Source: Aquimarina sp. ERC-38
Lineage (GTDB): Bacteria > Bacteroidota > Bacteroidia > Flavobacteriales > Flavobacteriaceae
DNA: 64,000 bases
Direction of reading: 5' to 3'
NCBI RefSeq assembly: GCF_026222555.1
Contig: NZ_CP098511.1
Span: 2,957,501-3,021,500 of the forward strand
Shown in pieces: positions 25,818 through 33,830 of this stretch. How positions within the stretch are numbered: the first letter of the stretch is position 1; the number at the start of each line of letters is the position of its first letter. Under the pieces are notes generated by a model. That model made no database searches, was not told the origin of the DNA, and saw only the letters and a list, made by a program, of their open reading frames with translations. The position numbers and the translations under genes are program-made.

Positions 25818-26306
25818 TTAAACAGTTAAGGGTTGGTCAATATCTTTGGTCAGGTTCCCCGAAGCAATAAAACCTTTAAGTACGATCGGAAGCCCGTTTT
25901 TACCTTCGGTGATCTGGTTCGCCAGGATGGAACTGATACCGCCTATTTTATGTACTTGCGATAAGAGTACCGCAGTATTAATTCCGTAGGTTAAAGGGAG
26001 TTTGCTGTTTTGGTTGGGGAGCAGGGTAATAGGGCTAGGTAGCGGGTTAGTTTGGGTAGCCAGGAGTTCCCCGGTAGTGGTATATATGTTAATACCAATC
26101 TGGTCAATAACAAAGGTGGAAGGGGAAAAGTTACCGATACTTAATATAACCTCGCTTTTAATAGTAGTGGAAAGGTTGCGTATTTTAAATTTGGCTACCC
26201 CAATTTGTAAACGCCCGGCATGGCGTAGTTTTTTAACTACTTTCCAACCTTTATGCCCGGCAAGCAGGGTCATAAGCAGTACGGTAATGGCTATAATTTT
26301 TTTCAT
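25818..26306 (-). CDS. Exported or membrane-anchored LEA14-like beta-sandwich protein
   Basis: 162 residues, first gene of the long leftward operon. A hydrophobic N-terminus (IIAITVLLMTLLAGHKGW) and a beta-sandwich pattern follow (KFKIRNLSTTIKSEVILSIG, NFSPSTFVIDQIGINIYTT), resembling LEA14/WHy-type domains. Those domains bind or shield membranes in other contexts; here the role is unknown. It lies 3 bp from the next gene. Confidence 0.6.
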   Translation of the reverse strand: MKKIIAITVLLMTLLAGHKGWKVVKKLRHAGRLQIGVAKFKIRNLSTTIKSEVILSIGNFSPSTFVIDQIGINIYTTTGELLATQTNPLPSPITLLPNQNSKLPLTYGINTAVLLSQVHKIGGISSILANQITEGKNGLPIVLKGFIASGNLTKDIDQPLTV

Positions 26307-26463
26307 AGGTCAAACATACGGTGCGAGTTCTATGAGGGTTCCGATTGATGTAACTCTCTGCACCTAAAAGTATTTCTTTGTTTAAAGGTGTAGATATAAT
26401 ATCCTATATAGCTACTGAAAAAACCTGTTTATAGTTTTATTGGAAAAAGACTGCTCGATATAT

Positions 26464-26495
26464 GGATTTATTCCTACTTTAGTAGGAATAAATCC
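26464..26495. repeat. Perfect 14-bp hairpin upstream of the rightward cargo genes
   Basis: GGATTTATTCCTAC and GTAGGAATAAATCC pair without mismatch around a TTTA loop, 35 bp before the ATG at 26530. There is no T tract, so it is more likely an operator or mRNA structure than a terminator. Confidence 0.6.
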
Positions 26496-26529
26496 TAATA
26501 AGATGATAAAGAGAGAAAGAAACGTAAGG

Positions 26530-26874
26530 ATGGAGTTAAAACAACCCCGGATGGTCTATGGGTTTAACCATGAGTTTGTACGTACCCTTATACGTGAAGC
26601 TTACCGCAGGGAGGGCTATGCTATTGTAATTTCAAGCGACCGGAACCACTGGGCGAAAGTCCAGGATTATAAGCATTATATCTATGATGGGGACAACATC
26701 CGGAAACTGGAAAAGAACAAATACGAGATGGAAACCATGCTGACCCGGCTTGCTTTTAAACATGGCTTTATCTACTCAAACAATATCGTTTACTATATGC
26801 ACCCCATTGAACAGGTATGGTTTGAACGCTTACCTACGGATTATGAAAACCAGGTGAGTAGAATATTTCGATAA
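26530..26874 (+). CDS. Small hypothetical protein, paralogue 1
   Basis: 115 residues from ATG at 26530; the longer frame from TTG at 26440 runs through the hairpin and is rejected. Contains TLIREAYRREGYAIVISSDRNH then WAKVQDYKHYIYDG. The next gene carries the same order of residues (LIKEAGF, VMVVAKDG, WAKQKDKGYFMYRG), so the two are diverged duplicates. No family recognised. Divergent from the virion-like operon. Confidence 0.6.
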   Translation: MELKQPRMVYGFNHEFVRTLIREAYRREGYAIVISSDRNHWAKVQDYKHYIYDGDNIRKLEKNKYEMETMLTRLAFKHGFIYSNNIVYYMHPIEQVWFERLPTDYENQVSRIFR

Positions 26875-26890
26875 GTTTAAAAAAGATAGT

Positions 26891-27205
26891 ATGGATATGA
26901 TAGGAGAACAACTGATAAATAAGCTAGATAACTTTGAATTATCGACCAAATTAAATAAAGCTGATCTATTACGCTTAATTAAAGAAGCTGGTTTTAATGA
27001 TTTAGTTATGGTAGTAGCTAAAGATGGTCAAAGGTGGGCTAAACAGAAGGACAAGGGATATTTTATGTATAGAGGGGTAACTGTAGAATGTCAGATCAAT
27101 GTACCTGGGGAGCTTGATTTGCTTTTTTTTGATCTTGCTATTAAACACTACTGTATTTATTTAAATAATAATGAATATACTTTTAATATAAATTTAAAGG
27201 TTTAA
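26891..27205 (+). CDS. Small hypothetical protein, paralogue 2
   Basis: 104 residues. It shares with its upstream neighbour (16 bp away) the block LIKEAGF...VAKDGQRWAKQKDKGYFMYRG. The C-terminus is Asn-rich. Base composition is more AT-rich than the first copy. Function unknown. Confidence 0.6.
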   Translation: MDMIGEQLINKLDNFELSTKLNKADLLRLIKEAGFNDLVMVVAKDGQRWAKQKDKGYFMYRGVTVECQINVPGELDLLFFDLAIKHYCIYLNNNEYTFNINLKV

Positions 27206-27347
27206 TTAAAACGTTTGTTTACCAATTTTGGAATCTGAATCTACAAGAAATACTGGTTATTTTGATGTGATACTAGATAAATTAAATAATATTTTTTCCA
27301 TATTTTTAAACTACTATTTCAAACTTTTACCAATAAAAATTTAAAGT

Positions 27348-28262
27348 ATGACTAAAAAATACAAGGAAAACAATGTTTATTATTATCAAATTAAACCACA
27401 TTTAATTAACCCAAAAACCCAGGATATTAAAAAAGTTAAAAAGAAATTTAAAAAAGCCTTTAAGTTCAAGGGTAAAGTAGATAGTATTAAACAAGGGGTA
27501 GAAGGTTCAGTTAGTGCGACTAGCGGAAAAGTATATAATAACAGATATATAGGTGGTGCTTTAATTTATACTCAAGAGACTAATATACCCCCTAAAATGG
27601 ATGAAACAGGTACAAAACCTCAAGTATTAGATTTATCTGGATTTAAAGGATTAGGATATGATTCCGCATATTTTTACGATGTAGAAACTATGGTTTTTGC
27701 ATTTGAAAGTAGAGTTCCTGGAGTTACATTATCATCTCTTCAAACTTTAATATATAGGAACCAAGAAATAGACACTTTCGATTTTAAACCTATAGCCTCA
27801 AGCAATGCTTATGAAGAATTTCTTGAAAGTCAAGGTGTTACTAGTTTAGAAATGGATGTAGTCTCGGTTGATAATAAAAAGAAAAAAAATAGTTCGACCC
27901 CTGCTATATCTGAAGCATTAAACCTTTTGGATGAAGCTAATGGCGAAAAGATAACTATATCTGTTACAAGTGGTCGAACCAAGAAAAAATATTTAGATAA
28001 AAATTATTTAAAGAAACTAGCTAATGATGCACTTAGTTCTATGGGATATGAAAAAGAATTTACTAGCTTTAAGCTTAAGATAGAAGATGTTGATTCCGGG
28101 AAAATAGTGCCAATTGATTTGATAACTGGACGTATAAGAGATAAAACCAAAATAGAAAAAGTCAAAGCTATTAATGAATTTTCAATAAAAAGTAAGATTA
28201 AACAATTAGAAGGTCTATATTTAAAAAGAAGAGAAGCGATTGAAGTACAAATTAAATTATGA
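27348..28262 (+). CDS. Hypothetical soluble protein, candidate defence effector or sensor
   Basis: 304 residues, Lys-rich N-terminus (KKVKKKFKKAFKFKGKVD), no signal peptide or helix that spans a membrane. The middle has VETMVFAFESRVPGVTLSSL; the C-terminal half has ITISVTSGRTKKKYLD. No family recognised. The stop overlaps the start of a 4-TM protein gene by 4 bp (ATGA), so the two are made together. A soluble plus 4-TM pair in a prophage cargo slot is a usual form for phage-defence modules. The role is inferred. Confidence 0.6.
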   Translation: MTKKYKENNVYYYQIKPHLINPKTQDIKKVKKKFKKAFKFKGKVDSIKQGVEGSVSATSGKVYNNRYIGGALIYTQETNIPPKMDETGTKPQVLDLSGFKGLGYDSAYFYDVETMVFAFESRVPGVTLSSLQTLIYRNQEIDTFDFKPIASSNAYEEFLESQGVTSLEMDVVSVDNKKKKNSSTPAISEALNLLDEANGEKITISVTSGRTKKKYLDKNYLKKLANDALSSMGYEKEFTSFKLKIEDVDSGKIVPIDLITGRIRDKTKIEKVKAINEFSIKSKIKQLEGLYLKRREAIEVQIKL

Positions 28263-28696
28263 AATATTCAGGTTCAGCTTTGATAGAAATATTGTATCCA
28301 ACTTTAGTAGCATTTGTAATATCTATATTTATTTATTTCAATTATGACCGGTACTGTTTTAACTATATAAAATTAATTGATACTTCAATAAATATTTTTT
28401 CTACGCTCTTAGGCTTCTTAATTGCAGTAATAACTATTATAGAATTTATTGATAATATGTACATAAGAGAATTAAAGAAAAATGACAATTATAATTTGCT
28501 TTTAACATATTTAAAAAAAGCAATATTAGGTTGCATATATTCACTTATGATTGGTGCTATATATTTTTTTCTTTTTCCAACACTGAACTGGAATTTTCAG
28601 AGACTTTTGAATTCTATTGTTGTACTTATCATTACTTATAGTCTTTTAGCCTCCTTTCGTTTTATAAAAATTTTTTTAAGAATAGCATTTCAGTAG
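28259..28696 (+). CDS. Four-helix membrane protein, partner of the 27348 gene
   Basis: 145 residues with four hydrophobic segments: ILYPTLVAFVISIFIYF, STLLGFLIAVITIIEFI, CIYSLMIGAIYFFLF and LNSIVVLIITYSLLASF. There is no enzyme motif. Translationally coupled to the soluble 304-residue protein by an ATGA overlap. It could be the membrane-acting effector of a two-gene abortive system. Confidence 0.6.
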   Translation: MKYSGSALIEILYPTLVAFVISIFIYFNYDRYCFNYIKLIDTSINIFSTLLGFLIAVITIIEFIDNMYIRELKKNDNYNLLLTYLKKAILGCIYSLMIGAIYFFLFPTLNWNFQRLLNSIVVLIITYSLLASFRFIKIFLRIAFQ

Positions 28697-28719
28697 AATT
28701 ATAAAATCGTAAAAAAATT

Positions 28720-29586
28720 ATGGTTGATATAGTTACTTTGGAAAATAATAAAATTGTTCACGTCAAAAGTGTTCAATTAAAAGTGGCGGATAAAATAAAA
28801 AACGATTCTGAATTGTTAAAAAATTCCCATAAACAATATGTTATTTTTAAACTTTTACAACTTAATATTACGGAATACTTTGAAGTAGTTAAGGAAACAT
28901 CTAACATACCTGTTATGTATGTGAATAAATTTGAAAATCTATTTAATTATGATTTCCTTCTTAACATGAATAGAATAACGATAAACCTTTTAACATCGTT
29001 CAAATTGTATTTAGACAATAGCGAATTATTTATAAATAGAAGGTTTAGTAAAGAATCCGAGGAATTTAAAAGTTTTAAAAAGCTTACAGGTAAAATTTTT
29101 GATAACTCTTTTGCCTTTCGGTTTTTATATAAATTGAGAAATTATTCGCTTCACATTGGATTACCTTTAGAAGGTTTAACATTCAGAACATCTGAAAGCT
29201 CAAGTAAAAATTCAGAAAATAAACTCTCATTCAAACATCTATTAAATATCAACGATTTACTAAAAGAAGGCAAAGTATTCGGAAAATTAAAGTCAGAGTT
29301 ATCTAAAATGGATGGTGAGATTGATATTGTACCGCTAATGACTAAATTAACGCACGATATATTTCGTATACAAAAACTTATATTTTCTTTTCAGCAAGAA
29401 AAGATTGAGAACGCAATTTTTAATCTAGAAATCTTTCTTGGCGACTATAAAAATTTAAATAATAAAGTTTGGTTATTGGATACTGTAAATGATACTGGCG
29501 ATTATATAAACTTCTCAGGCTATCAAATTCCGTTTGATATTATTAACGACTACAAAGAATTTCAAAAAGTATCGCTTTTGAAATAA
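28720..29586 (+). CDS. HEPN-like helical protein
   Basis: 288 residues, mainly helical. KLRNYSLHIG at about residues 138-147 contains R-N-x3-H, the R(x4-6)H pattern of HEPN ribonucleases, placed in a helix as in that superfamily, with FAFRFLYKLRNY before it. HEPN proteins often cut RNA in toxin-antitoxin and defence systems. The assignment rests on one motif and the helical profile. It starts 23 bp after the 4-TM gene. Confidence 0.55.
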   Translation: MVDIVTLENNKIVHVKSVQLKVADKIKNDSELLKNSHKQYVIFKLLQLNITEYFEVVKETSNIPVMYVNKFENLFNYDFLLNMNRITINLLTSFKLYLDNSELFINRRFSKESEEFKSFKKLTGKIFDNSFAFRFLYKLRNYSLHIGLPLEGLTFRTSESSSKNSENKLSFKHLLNINDLLKEGKVFGKLKSELSKMDGEIDIVPLMTKLTHDIFRIQKLIFSFQQEKIENAIFNLEIFLGDYKNLNNKVWLLDTVNDTGDYINFSGYQIPFDIINDYKEFQKVSLLK

Positions 29587-29694
29587 TACATATATATTAG
29601 ATTTTGTAAAAAAAAACTTATTTCCCTAATATTGTAGGATTATTTCAGTACTCCATAGGAGTACATTTACTATTAATTAGATAATAAGTTGATT

Positions 29695-29859
29695 ATGCAT
29701 AGGGATGACATAGTACGTGTACAGGCTAAAAAAGTAGAAGTCTGTTTGGAAACTTCTCAATTTGAATGGTGGCATATTATTCTTTTTATATGTTGTTGGC
29801 TTATTGGTTTATTTATTATAGGAGGTATAAATAAAGCAAAATATAGAATATTAAGATGA
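29695..29859 (+). CDS. 54-residue single-pass membrane protein
   Basis: The ATG at 29695 opens a 54-codon frame: a polar N-terminus (MHRDDIVRVQAKKVEVCLET), then one transmembrane helix (WWHIILFICCWLIGLFIIGG), then a basic end. Its stop overlaps the PLD-like gene start by 4 bp (ATGA), which indicates translational coupling. Most likely a small membrane partner of the PLD-like protein. Function unknown. Confidence 0.6.
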   Translation: MHRDDIVRVQAKKVEVCLETSQFEWWHIILFICCWLIGLFIIGGINKAKYRILR

Positions 29860-30710
29860 GTAAGTTTTTAACAGGGCAACAACTAGAAGAAAAACTAACA
29901 GATATTATATGGAATGCAAAAAAGTATGTGATTATTGTTTCTCCATATATAAAATTAGATCAACATGTAATAAGCATATTTGATAAAATAAAAGCCACTC
30001 ACGAAACACAGTTGATATTGGTTTTTGGAAAAAACGAAGGTTATAAACAAAAAAGCTTAAAAGAAGTAGATTTAGAATATTTTAAAGAATTTAAAAATAT
30101 TGCTATTCTCTATAGTAAAGACCTTCATGCAAAATATTATGCTAATGAGAAAGAGGGTTTAAGTACCTCTCTTAACCTCTATGATTATTCTATGATTAAT
30201 AATATAGAGTGTGGTGTATATTTTACAAAGAAACTAGTAAGTACAACAGAAAAGCTTTTTGAAGATAGTAAAGCTTTTATTGATGACCTTATTTACAATC
30301 AAAGTCATATCGTCTACCTTAAGCGACCACAATACAAAAGTAAACTTTTTGGTTTAACAAAATCATTTCAAAATTCAACTGTATTGCTTGATATTTCAGA
30401 AAGTTTTTTCGCTGAAAAGCCTTACGACGCTAGGTACTTGAACGAATTTGATTTGGAATTATGGAGTGATGTAGAGAAAGTATTTGAATCAAAACCACAA
30501 AGGGAAATAGAAGTAGTCGAACCGGAACCGGAATTCGGTTATTGTATTAGAACAGGTGAACAAATAGCATACAACCCAGAAAAACCTCTTACATATTATG
30601 CTTTTAAGACATGGCAACAATTCGGTAATGATGAATATCCTGAAAATTATTGTCATCGAACTGGAAAGAAAAGCTTTGGTAAGACTTGTATGAAAAATCC
30701 TATTCTTTAA
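29856..30710 (+). CDS. Phospholipase D-like family protein, candidate nuclease
   Basis: 284 residues. The N-terminal two thirds follow the PLD fold (KKYVIIVSPYIKLDQHVISI, cut) with one HxK motif, LHAKYYAN, near residue 90, so it should dimerise to make the active site. The C-terminus has paired CIRTG and CHRTG motifs about 45 residues apart (plus a later Cys) that may bind zinc. Single-HKD proteins include nucleases of restriction and defence systems. Coupled to the upstream 54-residue membrane protein. Confidence 0.75.
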   Translation: MSKFLTGQQLEEKLTDIIWNAKKYVIIVSPYIKLDQHVISIFDKIKATHETQLILVFGKNEGYKQKSLKEVDLEYFKEFKNIAILYSKDLHAKYYANEKEGLSTSLNLYDYSMINNIECGVYFTKKLVSTTEKLFEDSKAFIDDLIYNQSHIVYLKRPQYKSKLFGLTKSFQNSTVLLDISESFFAEKPYDARYLNEFDLELWSDVEKVFESKPQREIEVVEPEPEFGYCIRTGEQIAYNPEKPLTYYAFKTWQQFGNDEYPENYCHRTGKKSFGKTCMKNPIL

Positions 30711-30724
30711 TAGTTCATTTTGAA

Positions 30725-31411
30725 CTAATAAGAATTATTGAATTTAATTGAGTCAATATAAGATTGAATTAAATGAATCTTCTGATTAATTTTTCTATCA
30801 ATTGTATTTTGCTCGACGCTAAAAGTATCAACTTGTACTGAGGAGTTTGGATTAACCTTCCATGCTAAATTAATACTATCTCTATATTCAGTTTTAAATT
30901 CTGCGTATTCAAACTGGTTTAATTTATCATCTTTTGAAATTAGAACTTTATCTAATAGAGCTTTTTCACTTATTTTTTGAAGATTAATCAAAGTATCCAG
31001 TTCTTTTAATCTGGAACTATCTAAATATGGAATTGATAAGGTTTTAAAAATATCAAACCTATTTCTTCTTTTATATATTTCAATCATATTTTTTATCCAA
31101 TCATTATTTAGTGGATATGATTTTTCTATAACATCTAGTTCAATCAGAATGTCCTCATTATTTCCTTTATTAGTCTGTATAACTTGTAAAACTAATTTAG
31201 CTCGCTCCCTACTAATTGTTTCTAAACTTAATTTCCTATTAAGTATTGATTCGGGTTGCCGAAGTAGGCAAAATGTTGCAATAGCACCTAGAGCAAGTAA
31301 TCCTAATTTAATACGTTCTAAGCATCTTTTTTCTTTCAAGCTTTTTATATTTTCAGAAATTTCTGAAATTTCTGCTTGTTCCTTGTTCTCAAACTTTTGT
31401 GCTGGCATCAA
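30725..31411 (-). CDS. Membrane-anchored hypothetical protein
   Basis: 228 residues. A charged N-terminal helix (SEISENIKSLKEKRCLERI), one transmembrane helix (LGLLALGAIATFCLL), then a helical, charged domain. No family recognised. It converges with the PLD-like gene with only 14 bp between the stops. Confidence 0.5.
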   Translation of the reverse strand: MMPAQKFENKEQAEISEISENIKSLKEKRCLERIKLGLLALGAIATFCLLRQPESILNRKLSLETISRERAKLVLQVIQTNKGNNEDILIELDVIEKSYPLNNDWIKNMIEIYKRRNRFDIFKTLSIPYLDSSRLKELDTLINLQKISEKALLDKVLISKDDKLNQFEYAEFKTEYRDSINLAWKVNPNSSVQVDTFSVEQNTIDRKINQKIHLIQSYIDSIKFNNSY

Positions 31412-31484
31412 ACTATTAAATGGCTTATCAATATTTGTTTGCTAAGTAAATATAATCAATTCTTTACTTTCAAAATATAGTATT

Positions 31485-31616
31485 GACTACACCGACTACG
31501 CTAAAAACTACACCCAACTACGCTATCTATACACTTAATATTATATATAATATACTAATATATAGGTATATATAGTATAAAAGCAATAGTAGGAAAATAG
31601 GTGTAGTCGTGTAGTC
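31485..31616. repeat. Right cluster of GACTAC repeats
   Basis: GACTACA at 31485, GACTACG at 31494, ACTACAC near 31507 and AACTACG near 31515 lie in one orientation; TGTAGTC at 31602 and 31610 lie in the other. A further GTAGTCC is in the loop of the terminator at 31665. The AT-rich tract between (31540-31590) suits an origin or promoter region. Confidence 0.55.
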
Positions 31617-31664
31617 AGATAAAATTGCAGAAAATTGAATTTTTAAAAAACCTCCTAAAAAATA

Positions 31665-31693
31665 AAGCCGATACGTGTAGTCCGTATCGGCTT
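31665..31693 (-). terminator. Terminator after the VapE gene
   Basis: AAGCCGATAC and GTATCGGCTT form a perfect 10-bp stem with a 9-nt loop. On the minus strand it is followed by TTATTTTTTAGG. It lies 42 bp beyond the VapE stop codon. Confidence 0.8.
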
Positions 31694-31735
31694 ATTGTTG
31701 TTTTTAATTGTTTGTTATTTTGGTAACGTAACTTT

Positions 31736-33070
31736 CTATTTCTTAGTATACTCCCTCCTTAAATCGCTTTGTATAGTACTTTCCATCTCATCACTTACGA
31801 TCTCTACCGGGTACACCCTTCGGGGGCTTCTACCGTTTAAACGCTTCTTTATAGGTTCCCCAAACTTTTGGGTTTCAAAAGCCGTAGCCAACCGTTTAAT
31901 ACTCATTCGTAACCCGCTCCGGGCATTCATATGGCTTAAGATTTCAGAAGGCATTAAGAAGATTACCCCCGGTTTAGTAGGTGCGCAGGGTTTATAGAGT
32001 TTGATTAGCCATTCTTCTTCTAAGGTGTTTTGTTTAAATACATCGTTGATCTTGTTTAACTGCTTCATTTCTTCATGTGAAAACCAATAGGTAAAATTAC
32101 TCTTTGCCAAATGCGAAGCTTGCGCCCAAACTTTGTGCATATCAACCTTATGTTGATAGTTTACCTTTTCCGCTGAAAAGACCAGGTAACGCCTGTTTTC
32201 CGTATCGGTTAAAAACCTCCGGCTATTGACCGAACCAACAAAAGAACAAATCCGGGGGCGGGTTTTAGATAACCGATGGAATACTTTACGAAGGGTAACA
32301 AACGGGGCGGTAATAATAGCCTTCATACTATTAAAGTCCTTTCCAAAAATCGTTTCCAACTGGTCGTCAATATTGACAATCCATTTTTCCGCTAGAAAGT
32401 TAGCGGTGTTTTTATCGGTAAGGCTAGGGTTGATATGTGAGCAGATCAAGAACTCCTTCATATCGTCCGGACAAAGACGGTTCAGCCAGGTAGTCTTACC
32501 GCTCCCTTGGCTCCCTACTAAAATTAAACAGGTTTGGTTAATCCCTAAGCCTAAAACAGTAGCTGCACTTGCCACAAGCCACTTACGAAGGTAGGGCAAC
32601 CAAAGTTCATTAGATGTTGCCCCTTCGTTTTCCAAAGCTTCTATAGTGATCGTTTTACTTAGTTCTTTGATATAGTCTTTACCATCCCATTTGGGCAATG
32701 CTTTAAAGTATTCCTTTAGCGGGTGGTAGAGTTCCGTATAGTTACTGTTTAGTATTTTGATTAGGGTGCTATCCGTACATTTAATCCCTTCGTTTTGAAG
32801 GTCGAGCCAGATCGTGTTTAACTGCCGATCTTCCAAGTTACGGAAAGTAGTAGCCCCTTTCTCCCTATATTCCAGTTCAAAGGTAAGTTCATTAATACGG
32901 ATGTCATAGTAAGCGTTAAGATACTCCTGTACCTGTACTACATTACTTTTCTTTGGTTTTCTAGTTTGTTTCTTACCTTCTTTTTCCACTGTAGTACTAT
33001 CAGTATCGGTTTCATCTACAATAGCCCACTTTTGACCTTCGGGGCGTATATCTTCAAATTCCAGGGGCAT
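31736..33070 (-). CDS. VapE-type (virulence-associated E) superfamily 3-like ATPase/helicase
   Basis: 444 residues. Walker A GSQGSGKTTW near residue 190, Walker B WIVNIDDQ, and SFVGSVNSRRFLTDTENRRY as the sensor/arginine-finger block are all in the order of VapE/VirE proteins. The N-terminal linker is basic and low-complexity. In phages and satellites VapE is a replicative helicase or primase-helicase. It ends a leftward early operon that begins with the HTH genes at 34154. Confidence 0.88.
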   Translation of the reverse strand: MPLEFEDIRPEGQKWAIVDETDTDSTTVEKEGKKQTRKPKKSNVVQVQEYLNAYYDIRINELTFELEYREKGATTFRNLEDRQLNTIWLDLQNEGIKCTDSTLIKILNSNYTELYHPLKEYFKALPKWDGKDYIKELSKTITIEALENEGATSNELWLPYLRKWLVASAATVLGLGINQTCLILVGSQGSGKTTWLNRLCPDDMKEFLICSHINPSLTDKNTANFLAEKWIVNIDDQLETIFGKDFNSMKAIITAPFVTLRKVFHRLSKTRPRICSFVGSVNSRRFLTDTENRRYLVFSAEKVNYQHKVDMHKVWAQASHLAKSNFTYWFSHEEMKQLNKINDVFKQNTLEEEWLIKLYKPCAPTKPGVIFLMPSEILSHMNARSGLRMSIKRLATAFETQKFGEPIKKRLNGRSPRRVYPVEIVSDEMESTIQSDLRREYTKK

Positions 33071-33088
33071 AGAATGTATATTTTCAGT

Positions 33089-33646
33089 TTAAAATAGCTT
33101 TGGTTTCTTTCTTAGGTTGACTTTAGCCAGTAGGTCGGTAATCTTCTTATTAACTTCCTTTTGTAGTATATCCATTACCGTCTTACCCAAATGATCCGGT
33201 AAAGCTTCGATCTTATTTACCAGACCTGTAGGGAGTATTAATTCATTATCTTTCATTAGTTCCTTTGCGCGGTCTACTAAAACATCCGTAGGGGTACCTA
33301 GCCATGATCTAAGGTCATAGATACCATGAATAAAACAAACCGCTTCTAGCTTATAGGTATGGTCATTATACTTTTTAGCCAGTAGGTATTCGCTTTTTCT
33401 CTGGTCTTGTAAACCCTTTTCCAAACGGGTAAGGGTAGACTGGGTTTCCTGGTAGTAGATAACAAGGGATTTGATAATCCGGTTTTGCTTATCAAAAAAT
33501 GCAGTACTAAGCGTATTTTTATCCGCCTGGTACTGCAAGTCTTGTTGTAGCTGTTTTACAGCCCGCTCAAAGTCAATGGCAACTCTATTCGTCTCTTTAT
33601 ACACAAAGTAGGTTGGTTTCTTCGGGGATCCCCAAATGTTCAACAA
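33089..33646 (-). CDS. Hypothetical protein of the replication operon
   Basis: 185 residues, helical, with a coiled-coil-like region (TQSTLTRLEKGLQDQRKSEY). No family recognised. The annotated start overlaps the HTH gene end by 50 bp, and no later Met fits well, so the true start is uncertain. It lies 18 bp before the VapE gene. Confidence 0.6.
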   Translation of the reverse strand: MLNIWGSPKKPTYFVYKETNRVAIDFERAVKQLQQDLQYQADKNTLSTAFFDKQNRIIKSLVIYYQETQSTLTRLEKGLQDQRKSEYLLAKKYNDHTYKLEAVCFIHGIYDLRSWLGTPTDVLVDRAKELMKDNELILPTGLVNKIEALPDHLGKTVMDILQKEVNKKITDLLAKVNLRKKPKLF

Positions 33647-33806
33647 TGGTAGCTACTTGTTTAGGGTTATAACAACCACCGGAGTATAACCCGATTTCTT
33701 TCTCAAAAGGTTTGAGCCATTTGTTTAGTGTCCTTCCGGAAACATTATAGGCAAGGGCAACGGTAGTTTTATTGACTGCTTTAAAGTGTAGGGTAGTATC
33801 AATCAT
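33597..33806 (-). CDS. Small HTH protein, excisionase-like
   Basis: 69 residues. VALAYNVSGRTLNKWLKPF is a helix-turn-helix pattern; NPKQVATIVEHLG follows. Size and place next to a replication gene fit an excisionase or early regulator. Family uncertain. Confidence 0.6.
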   Translation of the reverse strand: MIDTTLHFKAVNKTTVALAYNVSGRTLNKWLKPFEKEIGLYSGGCYNPKQVATIVEHLGIPEETNLLCV

Positions 33807-33830
33807 GGTAATTTAGGTTTTAGGTACTTT

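Noticed and set aside
17138..26306. Tailed prophage (Caudoviricetes) interpretation
   Set aside because: No large terminase, portal, head protease, tape measure, tail tube or baseplate protein was recognised anywhere in the element.
17546..26367. Numerous plus-strand frames opposite the virion-like operon (for example 17555-18067, 19405-19923, 22563-23216, 26002-26367)
   Set aside because: They lie wholly opposite recognisable genes and their translations are low-complexity or hydrophobic nonsense without start context.
26440..26529. TTG start for the first paralogue at 26440
   Set aside because: It would translate the perfect hairpin; ATG at 26530 aligns with the paralogue.
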